DNA of 7,072 nucleotides. Source: Pseudomonadota bacterium. GTDB taxonomy: Bacteria; Pseudomonadota; Alphaproteobacteria; Azospirillales; Azospirillaceae. The position numbers and the translations under genes are program-made. Below the pieces are notes generated by a model. It was not told the origin of the DNA. It ran no database searches and was given only the letters and a program-made list of their open reading frames with translations. Positions 1-5,802 of this stretch are shown here, piece by piece. Location: assembly GCA_023413605.1 (NCBI GenBank), contig JAEZPL010000010.1:1-7072 (forward strand), written 5' to 3'. The number at the start of each line of letters is the position of its first letter. Positions within the stretch are counted from its first letter, which is position 1.

Positions 1-423
1 CTCCAGCACCGTCCGCAACGACGCGGCGATGCGTGCGGAGCGGCGGCGCAACAGGCGGCGTCCCTCCTCGGCGAGGTTGGAGTGATCGCCGCCGAGCAGC
101 TTCAGCGTCGGCAGTTGCTCCGCCAGAATGTCGATCAGGGCCGACACCATGGCGGTCAGCCGTTCCCGCGGGGCGGCGTCGGCCGGCGGCGGAGCGGCGA
201 GGCGCTCGTCCAGCTCGTCCAGCGCGCGCCCGAGCGATTCCAGGTACAAGTCTTCCTTGGACGGGAAATAGCGGTACAGCGTCGCCTTTCCCACGCCGGC
301 CTGCTTCGCCACCTCGTCCATCTGGACGTCGGCGTAGGAGCGCTGCGCGAACAGGGCCGACGCCGCCGCGAGGATCGCTTCGCGACGTTTCTGGCGCCAG
401 TTCGGTGCCGCGTCGAAGGGCAT
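1..423 (-). CDS. TetR/AcrR family transcriptional repressor (partial; C-terminus beyond left edge)
   Basis: The first 141 residues are visible, starting MPFDAAPNWRQKRREAILAA and still open at the window edge. Residues 10-60 form a typical TetR DNA-binding domain: helix 1 (REAILAAASALFAQ), then the helix-turn-helix at about 33-52 (MDEVAKQAGVGKATLYRYF), followed by the family signature FPSKEDLY. The region after residue 65 is the start of the helical ligand-binding and dimerisation domain, which is poorly conserved, so the inducer cannot be guessed. ATG at 423 is preferred because GAAAGG lies 7 nt upstream. An in-frame ATG at 459 would add 12 residues but has only a T-rich stretch before it. 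The gene lies on the same strand as, and 442 nt downstream of, the RND pump gene and has its own promoter. TetR proteins next to RND pumps commonly repress them; that role here is inferred from position and from matching operator-like sites. The family call is very secure. Confidence 0.93.
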   Translation of the reverse strand, partial: MPFDAAPNWRQKRREAILAAASALFAQRSYADVQMDEVAKQAGVGKATLYRYFPSKEDLYLESLGRALDELDERLAAPPPADAAPRERLTAMVSALIDILAEQLPTLKLLGGDHSNLAEEGRRLLRRRSARIAASLRTVLE

Positions 424-471
424 CAGGTGGCCTTTCCGGTCGGAGAGCCAGAATTTCATATCAAAGAAAAA

Positions 472-489
472 TGAAACTCATCGGTTTCA
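472..489. promoter_or_regulatory. Candidate TetR operator, 18-bp inverted repeat TGAAAC-N6-GTTTCA
   Basis: The sequence has perfect 6-bp arms, TGAAAC and GTTTCA, around a 6-bp centre. It lies immediately downstream of the tetR -10 element, in the position expected for autorepression. Size and symmetry fit a TetR-dimer site. The repeat before the adaptor gene (5222-5241) has the same 6-bp centre spacing and shares the inner AAC-N6-GTT, which supports one protein binding both. The arms differ outside that core, so a common binder is not certain. Confidence 0.55.
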
Positions 490-496
490 AAAAGCG

Positions 497-524
497 AAAA
501 TACCTGAGTCCCGTACCGTGTCAA
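497..524 (-). promoter_or_regulatory. Predicted sigma70-type promoter of tetR
   Basis: Read on the minus strand, a perfect -35 hexamer TTGACA (524-519) is followed after 16 nt by TATTTT (502-497), a 4/6 match to the -10 consensus. Transcription would begin near 490, giving a leader of about 65 nt before the ATG at 423. The inverted repeat at 472-489 then sits right at and after the start site, where a repressor would block transcription. The -35 match and spacing are seen directly; activity is inferred. Confidence 0.6.
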
Positions 525-537
525 GCGACATGGGCGA

Positions 538-554
538 TCACGGCGTCGCCGTGA
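538..554. repeat. Perfect 8-bp inverted repeat with 1-nt centre
   Basis: TCACGGCG and CGCCGTGA flank a single T. As RNA it could form a 7-bp stem with a 3-nt loop. No T-run follows on either strand, so it is not a canonical terminator. It lies just upstream of the tetR -35 hexamer (519-524), where an additional DNA-binding protein could act. The symmetry is exact; the function is unknown. Confidence 0.4.
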
Positions 555-677
555 CCTCTTGCGCACTTGACAATGGCATTCGATAACCGCGGCCCACCCG
601 AACATGGTGCGGCCTATGCTGGACTTGAAGACCCTGGAAGCCTTCGCCGTGATGCCCGGCGCGGCGCGGACCAAGGA

Positions 678-705
678 ATTTCGGGCATCGAAGCCCACCC
701 GAAAT
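678..705. repeat. Inverted repeat ATTTCGGG-N12-CCCGAAAT
   Basis: Perfect 8-bp arms at 678-685 and 698-705 flank a 12-nt centre. The right arm overlaps the second copy of the direct repeat GCCCACCCGAA. No T-run follows on either strand, so it is unlikely to be an intrinsic terminator. It could be a protein site or a degenerate remnant of a mobile or regulatory sequence; nothing in the window decides this. Confidence 0.35.
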
Positions 706-734
706 GAAAAATTGACGAACATGCCGGGGGTGTG

Positions 735-760
735 GGCCCTTGCCGTCCAACGGCATGGCC
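735..760. repeat. Imperfect hairpin downstream of the RND pump gene
   Basis: GGCC (735-738) and TGCCGT (741-746) pair with ACGGCA (750-755) and GGCC (757-760). There is a 3-nt loop and a small asymmetric internal loop (CT opposite T). The structure begins about 105 nt beyond the pump stop codon in the direction of efflux transcription. Without a U-tract it is not a classical terminator, but it could mark the 3' end of the mRNA or protect it. Pairing is read directly; the role is speculative. Confidence 0.3.
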
Positions 761-865
761 ACGAACGATCCAGACCACCCGTTCATTCCAACGGCTGGCG
801 GATCGAGGCCGGGGCGGCGTGGGTGGAGATGATCCAGCCCGCTCTCGACCCCGGGAAAGGGACGA

Positions 866-3800
866 TCACTCCGCCGGATGCGCCGCCGCCCCGTGCGGAG
901 GAACGGCCTTGTCCTCTTCCGCCGGGAAGGGCTTCTTCTTGGCGATGTAGCTGTAGACCGTCGGCACGACGAACAGGGTCAGCAAAGTGCCCAGCATCAT
1001 GCCGCCGACGATCACCGCGCCGATGGCCTGCCGGCTCTCCGCGCCGGCCCCGTGAGCGTTGGCGAGCGGGACGGCGCCCAGCACCATGGCGCCGGTGGTC
1101 ATCAGGATGGGGCGCAGGCGCAGCACGGCCGCCTCCTCCACCGCCTTGCGGATCTCCACACCCTCGCGCTGGAGTTGGTTGGCGAACTCCACGATCAGGA
1201 TGCCGTGCTTGGTGATCAGGCCGACCAGCGTGACGAGTCCGATCTGGCTGTACACGTTCATCGTGGCGCCGGTGAAATGCAGGGCCGCCAGGGCGCCGGT
1301 CATCGACAGGGGCACCGTCACCATGATGACGAAGGGGTCGATGAAGCTCTCGAACTGGGCGGCCAGAACCAGATAGATGAAGGCCAACGCCAGCACGAAG
1401 ACGAAGTACAGACCCGTCGCCGACTCGCGGAACTCGCGGCTCTGGCCGGCATAGTCGGTCTGGGCGGTGACCGGCAGCACGCGGTCCGCCGCCGCCTGGA
1501 GGTAGCCCAGCGCCTCGCCCAGCGAGGTGCCCGGCGCCAGCGTGGCGGTGATGGTGACCGAGCGCAGCTTGTTGAAGTGGTTCAGCTCCTTCGGCGCCAC
1601 ACGCTCCTCGATGTGGACGAGGTTGGCGAGCGAGATCATCGCCCCGGTGGTCGTCCCCACCCCGGTCATCGACGCCACGGGCGGCGTGCCGCGCACGTAG
1701 ATGGAGGCGATGTCGTCCGGGTTGCGCCGGTCGATGTCCGCGACCTTGACGATCACGTCGTACAGCTTGCCTTCCTTCTTGAAACGGGTGACCTGCCGGC
1801 CGCCCAGCAGCGTTTCCAGCGTGCGGCCCACCGTTTCCACGTCCACGCCCAGGTCGGCCGCCTTGTCGCGGTCGATGGTGATGCGCAGTTCCGGCTTGTT
1901 CAGCTTCAGGTCGGTGTCCAGGTTGGTCAGGCCGGGGAACTTCCGCGCCTCGGCCAGCAGGCTGTCGACCATCTTCTGAAGCTCGGCGTAGGGCAGCGAG
2001 CTTTGGATGACGAAGTTGACCGGCTTCTCCACCGGGCTCTGCCCCAGCGACGGCGGGTTGGTGGCGAAGGCCAGGATGCCGGGAATGCCGAACATCTTCG
2101 GAAACAGCTGCGCGGTGATCGCCTGCTGCTTCACGTCGCGCTGGTCCCAATCGACGAGGCGGACGAAGCTGATGCCCTGGTTCACCACCGGGAAGCCGAC
2201 CACGACGAAGAACTTCTCCAGCACCGGAATCTCGCGGAACAGCGCTTCCATGCGCTTGGCGTAGCCTTCGGTGTAGTCCAGCGTCGAGCCTTCCGGGGCG
2301 ATGGCGATGCCGACGATGGTGCCGCGGTCTTCCACCGGCGACAGTTCCGATTTCAGGCCGGCAAACAGCGTGTAGCTGAGCGCCGCCACGCCCACCCCGA
2401 TCAGCAGCACCAGCGGGCGGGCGCGCAGCGACAGTCGCAGCAGCGCGCGGTAACCACTGGTCATCCCGTTCAGGAAGCCTTCGATCAGGTTGTAGAAAAT
2501 ATTGTGCTTCGTCTGGTGCTTCAGCATCTTGGAGCACATCATCGGCGACAGGGTCAGGGCCACGAAGCCCGACACGATCACCGCACCCGCCAGCGTCAGC
2601 GCGAATTCGGAGAAGAGGCGGCCGGTGCGGCCGGTCATGAAGCCGATCGGCGCGTAGACCGCGGCCAGCGTGATGGTCATCGCGATGACCGCGAAGCCGA
2701 TCTCCTTCGATCCCTTCAGCGCCGCCTGGAAGGGGGGCATGCCCTCTTCCACGTGGCGGTAGATGTTCTCCAGCATCACGATGGCGTCGTCCACGACGAG
2801 GCCGATGGCCAGCACCATGGACAGAAGCGTCAGCGTGTTGACCGAGAAGCCGAAGGCGTACATCAGCGCGAAACCGCCGACCAGGGACACCGGGATGGTC
2901 ACCAGCGGCACCAGCGTGGCCCGAAGGCTGCGCAGGAAGAAGAAGATGACCAGCACCACCAGCACGATCGCCTCGAAGATCGTGCTGAACACCGCGTCGA
3001 TGGACTTCGCAATGAAGACGGAGCTGTCATAGCCGACATCCACGCCCATGCCGTCCGGCAGGGCGGTACGGATCAGCGGCAGGGCGTTGTTCACCGCCTT
3101 CGACACGTCCAGCGGGTTGGCGGTGGATTGCTTGACGACGCCGATGGCCACCGCGGGTCGCCCGTTGAAGCGGGCGCTGACGCGCTCGTCCAGGGCGCCG
3201 ATCTCGGCGCGGCCGACGTCCTTCAGGCGGACCAGATAACCGCCCTCGTCGCGCAGGATGATGCTGTCGAACTCCGCCGGCGTGCGCAGATCCGTTTCCG
3301 ACACCACCGTGAACTCGCGCGCCTTGCTTTCCACGCGGCCGGCCGGAATTTCCACGTTCTGCTTGCGCAGCGCGTTTTCCACGTCCTGCGGGGTGACGCG
3401 GTAGGCGGCCATGCGCTGCGGGTCGAGCCACAGGCGCATGGCGAAGCGCCGCTCGCCGAAGATGCGCACCTGGGCCACGCCGGGCAGGTTCTGCAAGCGG
3501 TCCTTGACGTAGCGGTCGGCGAAGTCCGTCACGTCCAGCGGCGAATGCCGGTCGGAGGAAAAGGCGAGGTAGATGATGGGCTGCGCGTCGGCCTCGACCT
3601 TCGCGATCACCGGCTCGTCGATCTCGTTCGGCAGCTGGGCGCGCACGCGGCCGGTGCGGTCGCGCACGTCGCTGGCGGCCACGTCCACGTTGCGGTCCAG
3701 ACGGAAGCGCAGGGTGATCTGGCTTTTCTCCGCACGGCTGATGGAGGACATCACGTCGATGCCCTCGATGCCGGACAGGCTGTCCTCCAGGATCTGGGTG

Positions 3801-3988
3801 ACCTGGGTTTCGATGATTTCGGCCGACGCGCCCTTGTAGGTGGTTTCCACCGTGACGACGGGCTCGTCGATCTTGGGATATTCGCGCACCGACAGGCGCT
3901 GGTACGAGACGAGGCCGATCAGCATGAGCGCAAGGCTCATCACCGTCGCCAGGACCGGCCGGCGGATCGAAATGTCGGACAGGACCAT
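866..3988 (-). CDS. RND-family (HAE-1) efflux pump, inner-membrane permease subunit
   Basis: A proton-driven inner-membrane exporter that, as a trimer with a periplasmic adaptor and an outer-membrane channel, expels drugs or other amphiphiles. At 1040 residues it has the usual AcrB-type length. The start MVLSDISIRRPVLATVMSLA is the typical N-terminus leading into TM1. A large periplasmic loop (about 30-330) carries the porter motifs, including GASAEIIETQVT and SLSGIEGID. TM2-6 follow (about 335-490), with LAIGLVVDDAIV placing the proton-relay pair at D400/D401. A second periplasmic loop runs from about 550 to 855. The last TM group contains GLITKHGILIVEFAN, with K927 as the counterpart of the essential TM10 lysine of AcrB. 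The relay residues are thus intact and the gene looks functional. The ATG lies 4 nt after the adaptor stop, with GGGAG inside the adaptor's end as ribosome site. The C-terminus is a short charged tail. Substrate cannot be told from sequence. Confidence 0.95.
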   Translation of the reverse strand: MVLSDISIRRPVLATVMSLALMLIGLVSYQRLSVREYPKIDEPVVTVETTYKGASAEIIETQVTQILEDSLSGIEGIDVMSSISRAEKSQITLRFRLDRNVDVAASDVRDRTGRVRAQLPNEIDEPVIAKVEADAQPIIYLAFSSDRHSPLDVTDFADRYVKDRLQNLPGVAQVRIFGERRFAMRLWLDPQRMAAYRVTPQDVENALRKQNVEIPAGRVESKAREFTVVSETDLRTPAEFDSIILRDEGGYLVRLKDVGRAEIGALDERVSARFNGRPAVAIGVVKQSTANPLDVSKAVNNALPLIRTALPDGMGVDVGYDSSVFIAKSIDAVFSTIFEAIVLVVLVIFFFLRSLRATLVPLVTIPVSLVGGFALMYAFGFSVNTLTLLSMVLAIGLVVDDAIVMLENIYRHVEEGMPPFQAALKGSKEIGFAVIAMTITLAAVYAPIGFMTGRTGRLFSEFALTLAGAVIVSGFVALTLSPMMCSKMLKHQTKHNIFYNLIEGFLNGMTSGYRALLRLSLRARPLVLLIGVGVAALSYTLFAGLKSELSPVEDRGTIVGIAIAPEGSTLDYTEGYAKRMEALFREIPVLEKFFVVVGFPVVNQGISFVRLVDWDQRDVKQQAITAQLFPKMFGIPGILAFATNPPSLGQSPVEKPVNFVIQSSLPYAELQKMVDSLLAEARKFPGLTNLDTDLKLNKPELRITIDRDKAADLGVDVETVGRTLETLLGGRQVTRFKKEGKLYDVIVKVADIDRRNPDDIASIYVRGTPPVASMTGVGTTTGAMISLANLVHIEERVAPKELNHFNKLRSVTITATLAPGTSLGEALGYLQAAADRVLPVTAQTDYAGQSREFRESATGLYFVFVLALAFIYLVLAAQFESFIDPFVIMVTVPLSMTGALAALHFTGATMNVYSQIGLVTLVGLITKHGILIVEFANQLQREGVEIRKAVEEAAVLRLRPILMTTGAMVLGAVPLANAHGAGAESRQAIGAVIVGGMMLGTLLTLFVVPTVYSYIAKKKPFPAEEDKAVPPHGAAAHPAE

Positions 3989-3992
3989 CGGA

Positions 3993-5132
3993 TCAGCTCC
4001 CGGCCGGCTTGTTGTTGACCACCGCCACCGGGGCGCCGTCGCGGATCTTCAACTGGCCGGCGGTCACCACCACGTCGCCGGGGCTCAGCCCGTTGGTGAT
4101 CTCCACCTCCGCGTTGCGGCGCTCGCCCAGCTTCACCGGGGTCTGGGCGACCTTGCCCTCCACGACCTTGAAGACGAACTGGTTGTTGCCGAAGGCGACG
4201 ATCGCCTGTTCCGGCACCAGCACGGCGTTGAGGTGCTCGTCGATGGTCAGCCGGACGCGGGCGAACAGGCCGGGGCGCAAGCTGCCGTCGGTGTTGGCGA
4301 CGCGGGCGCGGATGGCGACGGCGCGGCCGTTCACGTCCACCAGCGGGTCGATGGCGATCACCGTGCCGTCGAAGGTCCGGCCGGGAAAGGCGTCGACCGC
4401 GACGTTCAGCGTCTGCCCGACCTTGACCGCCGGCAGGTAGGCCTCCGGCACGCGGAAGTCGAGCTTCAGCGTGTCGATGGCCTCCAGGTTCACGATGTCC
4501 TTGCCGGACGCGATCACGTCGCCCACCGACACCTTGCGCAGGCCCAGCACCCCGTCGAAGGGAGCGGTCAGGGTCAGTTTCTCAAGCTGCGCCTTGGCGA
4601 GCTGCACCGCGGCCTCGTCGGCCTGGAGCTTCGCCTGCGCCTGTTCCCGGTTGCGGGCGGGGCCTGTGTTCTGGCGGAACAACTCCTCCGCGCGGGCCAG
4701 TTCGGCGCGGGAAAAGGCGATGCTGGCCTGCGCCTGGGCCAGGGTTGCGCGCGCTACGCTGTCGTCCAGCTTGACCAGCAGCGCGCCCTTCTTGACGGCC
4801 TGCCCTTCCTGGAAGGCGATCTCGGCGACCTTGCCAGCGACCTCCGGCCGGATGACGACCGATTCGTTGGACAGCAGCGAGCCGACCGCCGTCACCGTGC
4901 GCGACACCGCCCCCACCTTGACCGGCACCGCCTCCACCGGCGTCGGCGGCATGCCGCCCCCCGGAGCACCCCCGCCGCCCGCCTTCTGGCCGCTGGACGC
5001 GCCGCCGGGTGCCGGAACCGTGCCCGCCAGCAGCGTGTTAATGGTGCCGCCCTGCTTGACGAAGTACCAGTAGGCGCCACCGCCGAGGGCGATCAGAACC
5101 AGAAGTGCGACGATGCGGAGCATGTGGCGCAT
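3993..5132 (-). CDS. RND efflux periplasmic adaptor (membrane fusion protein, HlyD/AcrA type)
   Basis: The 379-residue adaptor bridges the RND pump and an outer-membrane channel. An N-terminal hydrophobic segment (about 5-24) after MRHMLR serves as an uncleaved anchor or signal; there is no lipobox cysteine, unlike AcrA. A Gly/Pro-rich linker follows (38-64). The first lipoyl half is at about 90-123 (IRPEVAGKVAEIAFQEGQ), a short alpha-hairpin coiled coil rich in Ala, Gln and Glu at about 125-186, and the second lipoyl half from about 187 (LTAPFDGVLGLRKVSVGD). A beta-barrel spans about 221-300 (LRPGLFARVRLTID) and the membrane-proximal domain about 301-379 (VLVPEQAIV, GLSPGDVVVTAGQ). It is the first gene of the operon and is translationally close to the pump. 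No good Shine-Dalgarno precedes ATG 5132 or the internal ATG 5123, so the exact start is slightly uncertain; no in-frame upstream start is better. No outer-membrane channel gene accompanies the pair. Confidence 0.94.
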   Translation of the reverse strand: MRHMLRIVALLVLIALGGGAYWYFVKQGGTINTLLAGTVPAPGGASSGQKAGGGGAPGGGMPPTPVEAVPVKVGAVSRTVTAVGSLLSNESVVIRPEVAGKVAEIAFQEGQAVKKGALLVKLDDSVARATLAQAQASIAFSRAELARAEELFRQNTGPARNREQAQAKLQADEAAVQLAKAQLEKLTLTAPFDGVLGLRKVSVGDVIASGKDIVNLEAIDTLKLDFRVPEAYLPAVKVGQTLNVAVDAFPGRTFDGTVIAIDPLVDVNGRAVAIRARVANTDGSLRPGLFARVRLTIDEHLNAVLVPEQAIVAFGNNQFVFKVVEGKVAQTPVKLGERRNAEVEITNGLSPGDVVVTAGQLKIRDGAPVAVVNNKPAGS

Positions 5133-5152
5133 GGAAACGGGACTCGCACAAG

Positions 5153-5179
5153 CCCGCCGCCCGGCACTGGGCCGGCGGG
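5153..5179 (-). promoter_or_regulatory. GC-rich leader hairpin in the efflux operon 5' UTR
   Basis: CCCGCC plus GCCC (5153-5162) pair with GGGC plus GGCGGG (5169-5179), leaving a 6-nt loop and one bulged base, so a 10-bp almost all-G/C stem. It lies between the predicted promoter and the adaptor start codon and ends about 20 nt before the ATG, which itself lacks a clear ribosome-binding site. The structure could affect translation or mRNA stability. No T-run follows, so premature termination is unlikely. Pairing is seen; function is inferred. Confidence 0.4.
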
Positions 5180-5221
5180 ACGTTTCGTTTCTACCGGGCC
5201 GCGATAAATTGCGGCCGGCAC

Positions 5222-5241
5222 ACTGAACTATATCGTTCAGT
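5222..5241. promoter_or_regulatory. Candidate TetR operator before the efflux operon, ACTGAAC-N6-GTTCAGT
   Basis: Perfect 7-bp arms flank the 6-bp centre TATATC. GTTCA is repeated directly once more (5235-5239 and 5240-5244), extending the half-site cluster. The repeat covers a -10-like TATAGT (5232-5227, minus strand), so a bound dimer would block RNA polymerase from starting the adaptor-pump mRNA. Geometry and inner bases (AAC-N6-GTT) match the repeat at the tetR start (472-489). This is a strong candidate for control by the TetR protein encoded downstream of the operon. Confidence 0.62.
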
Positions 5242-5258
5242 TCACTTCCGGAGTCGAG
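5227..5258 (-). promoter_or_regulatory. Possible promoter of the adaptor-pump operon
   Basis: On the minus strand TATAGT (5232-5227) matches the -10 consensus at 5 of 6 bases. The only -35-like sequence upstream is CTCGAC (5258-5253), a weak fit with a longer than ideal spacer (20 nt to the hexamer). The leader to ATG 5132 would be about 90 nt. The overlap with the inverted repeat is the best argument that this is the regulated promoter. The -35 is doubtful. Confidence 0.4.
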
Positions 5259-5272
5259 AAGGTTGCGCGTCG

Positions 5273-5656
5273 TTACACATTATACGGGAGACCGGCGGGC
5301 GGTACCATCTGCCCGCCCTGTATATCCAGCCGCCCGCTCGCGCTCCCACTTTCGGCCGGAAACAACGACAAATCCGCGGGTTCGTCCGGCCCGATGCGGC
5401 CATCGGCCGTCCGCGGACGAACCACGCCGCCGTCCAGCGCGAGGCCCGGCGCGCAGCAAGGGGCCTCCCCGGCGGGGAGAATCGCGCGAATCCGGCCGCA
5501 TTCGATCCGCAGATCGGCCAGCAGCACGCCGTCAGGGCCGGCGGCGGGGGTGTCCCCGGTGAGGTGGGCGGCGTCGATGCGGGCGCGCTTCAGCCAGAAC
5601 TTTCCGCTGGCCAGCAGGCGCCCGAGCAGGCAGGAGGCGGAAACGGAGGCGGACAT
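5273..5656 (-). pseudogene. Collapsed amidohydrolase (cytosine-deaminase-like) remnant lacking its catalytic barrel
   Basis: The 127-codon frame contains FWLKRARIDAAHL, then LADLRIECGRIRAILPAGEA and GLALDGGVVRP. These look like the N-terminal beta-sandwich of cytosine deaminase-type amidohydrolases, where a line such as DGGMVWP normally leads straight into the metal-binding HTHLD motif. Here that motif and the whole (beta/alpha)8 barrel are absent. Instead the frame continues GRIGPDEPADLSLFPAES, which resembles the C-terminal return to the same sandwich (G.I..G.PADLVLF). Family members are about 400 residues or more, so about 300 residues seem to be missing by an in-frame internal deletion. 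The last 20 residues and the first 19 match nothing I recognise. The frame lies on the same strand upstream of the efflux promoter. Enzyme activity is not expected. The family call is from memory of motifs; a novel small protein is the alternative. Confidence 0.5.
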
Positions 5657-5802
5657 ACCCCATCCCGGTGCAGATCAACCAAACCGACGACCACTGTAGG
5701 CGAAGAACCTTAAAAGAAGTTTTTCTGTCCGACGGAATGCTTGCCCGACGTTTCAAAATCGGCGATGTGGATGAGCTTCATGCCTTGCCGAAGGGATGCC
5801 CC
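5657..5802. other. Divergent intergenic region before the phosphodiesterase gene
   Basis: This separates the hydrolase remnant (minus) from the phosphodiesterase (plus). It contains an A+T-rich patch at about 5709-5726 that contrasts with its surroundings and may include promoter elements, but I find no -35/-10 pair with good match and spacing. The frame of the phosphodiesterase is open back through this region, with an in-frame ATG at 5737 and GTG at 5668, but the encoded residues do not resemble the family. AAGGGA at 5791-5796 is a good ribosome-binding site, 6 nt before ATG 5803. Confidence 0.4.

Larger units (their letters stand above)
555..865. other. Gene-poor stretch between the pump gene and the tetR promoter
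   Basis: No open frame here looks like a conserved protein. The stretch holds an inverted repeat (678-705), a hairpin (735-760) and an 11-bp direct repeat GCCCACCCGAA at 592-602 and 693-703. A plus-strand peptide from ATG 616 begins MLDLKTLEAFAV, which resembles the first residues of some LysR-type regulators, but the similarity stops there and no helix-turn-helix follows. A plus-strand TTGACA at 567-572 lacks a -10 at proper spacing. The stretch may be a decayed gene or a long regulatory spacer. No U-tract hairpin marks the end of the efflux transcript, so read-through into tetR is possible. Confidence 0.4.

Noticed and set aside
33..554. Plus-strand frames of 173 and 130 codons opposite tetR
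   Set aside because: They are low-complexity Arg/Pro/Ala- or Gln/Arg-rich and lie antisense to a clear TetR DNA-binding domain.
538..554. Palindrome as a Rho-independent terminator for the efflux operon
   Set aside because: The stem is good, but no T-run follows on either strand and it lies over 300 nt past the pump stop codon.
567..587. Plus-strand promoter: TTGACA at 567 with GATAAC at 582
   Set aside because: The spacing between the two hexamers is only about 9 nt, too short for sigma70, and no gene follows on that strand.
456..722. Minus-strand ORF of 88 codons in the spacer upstream of tetR
   Set aside because: It has no recognisable family, no good ribosome-binding site, and runs through the predicted tetR promoter and operator. 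It is most likely a chance open frame.
783..2537. Second long minus-strand frame of 584 codons within the pump gene
   Set aside because: It is frame-shifted against the real pump frame, is rich in Arg, Gly, Pro and Ala, and has no hydrophobic segments where the pump has them. It is an overlapping shadow.
878..4018. Open frame of 1046 codons on the plus strand, antisense to the RND pump gene
   Set aside because: Its composition is extremely rich in His, Gln, Arg, Asp and Gly with no domain or membrane segment. This is the usual mirror image of a GC-rich gene with strong third-position bias. The minus-strand pump has clear family motifs throughout.
3840..5207. Open frame of 455 codons on the plus strand across the adaptor gene
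   Set aside because: It has the same His/Gln/Asp/Arg-rich shadow composition and no recognisable motif. The minus strand encodes a complete adaptor protein.
5668..5802. Longer N-terminus for the phosphodiesterase from GTG 5668 or ATG 5737
   Set aside because: The added residues do not resemble the family. ATG 5803 has a good ribosome-binding site and gives metal ligands at the same positions as recalled for GpdQ.
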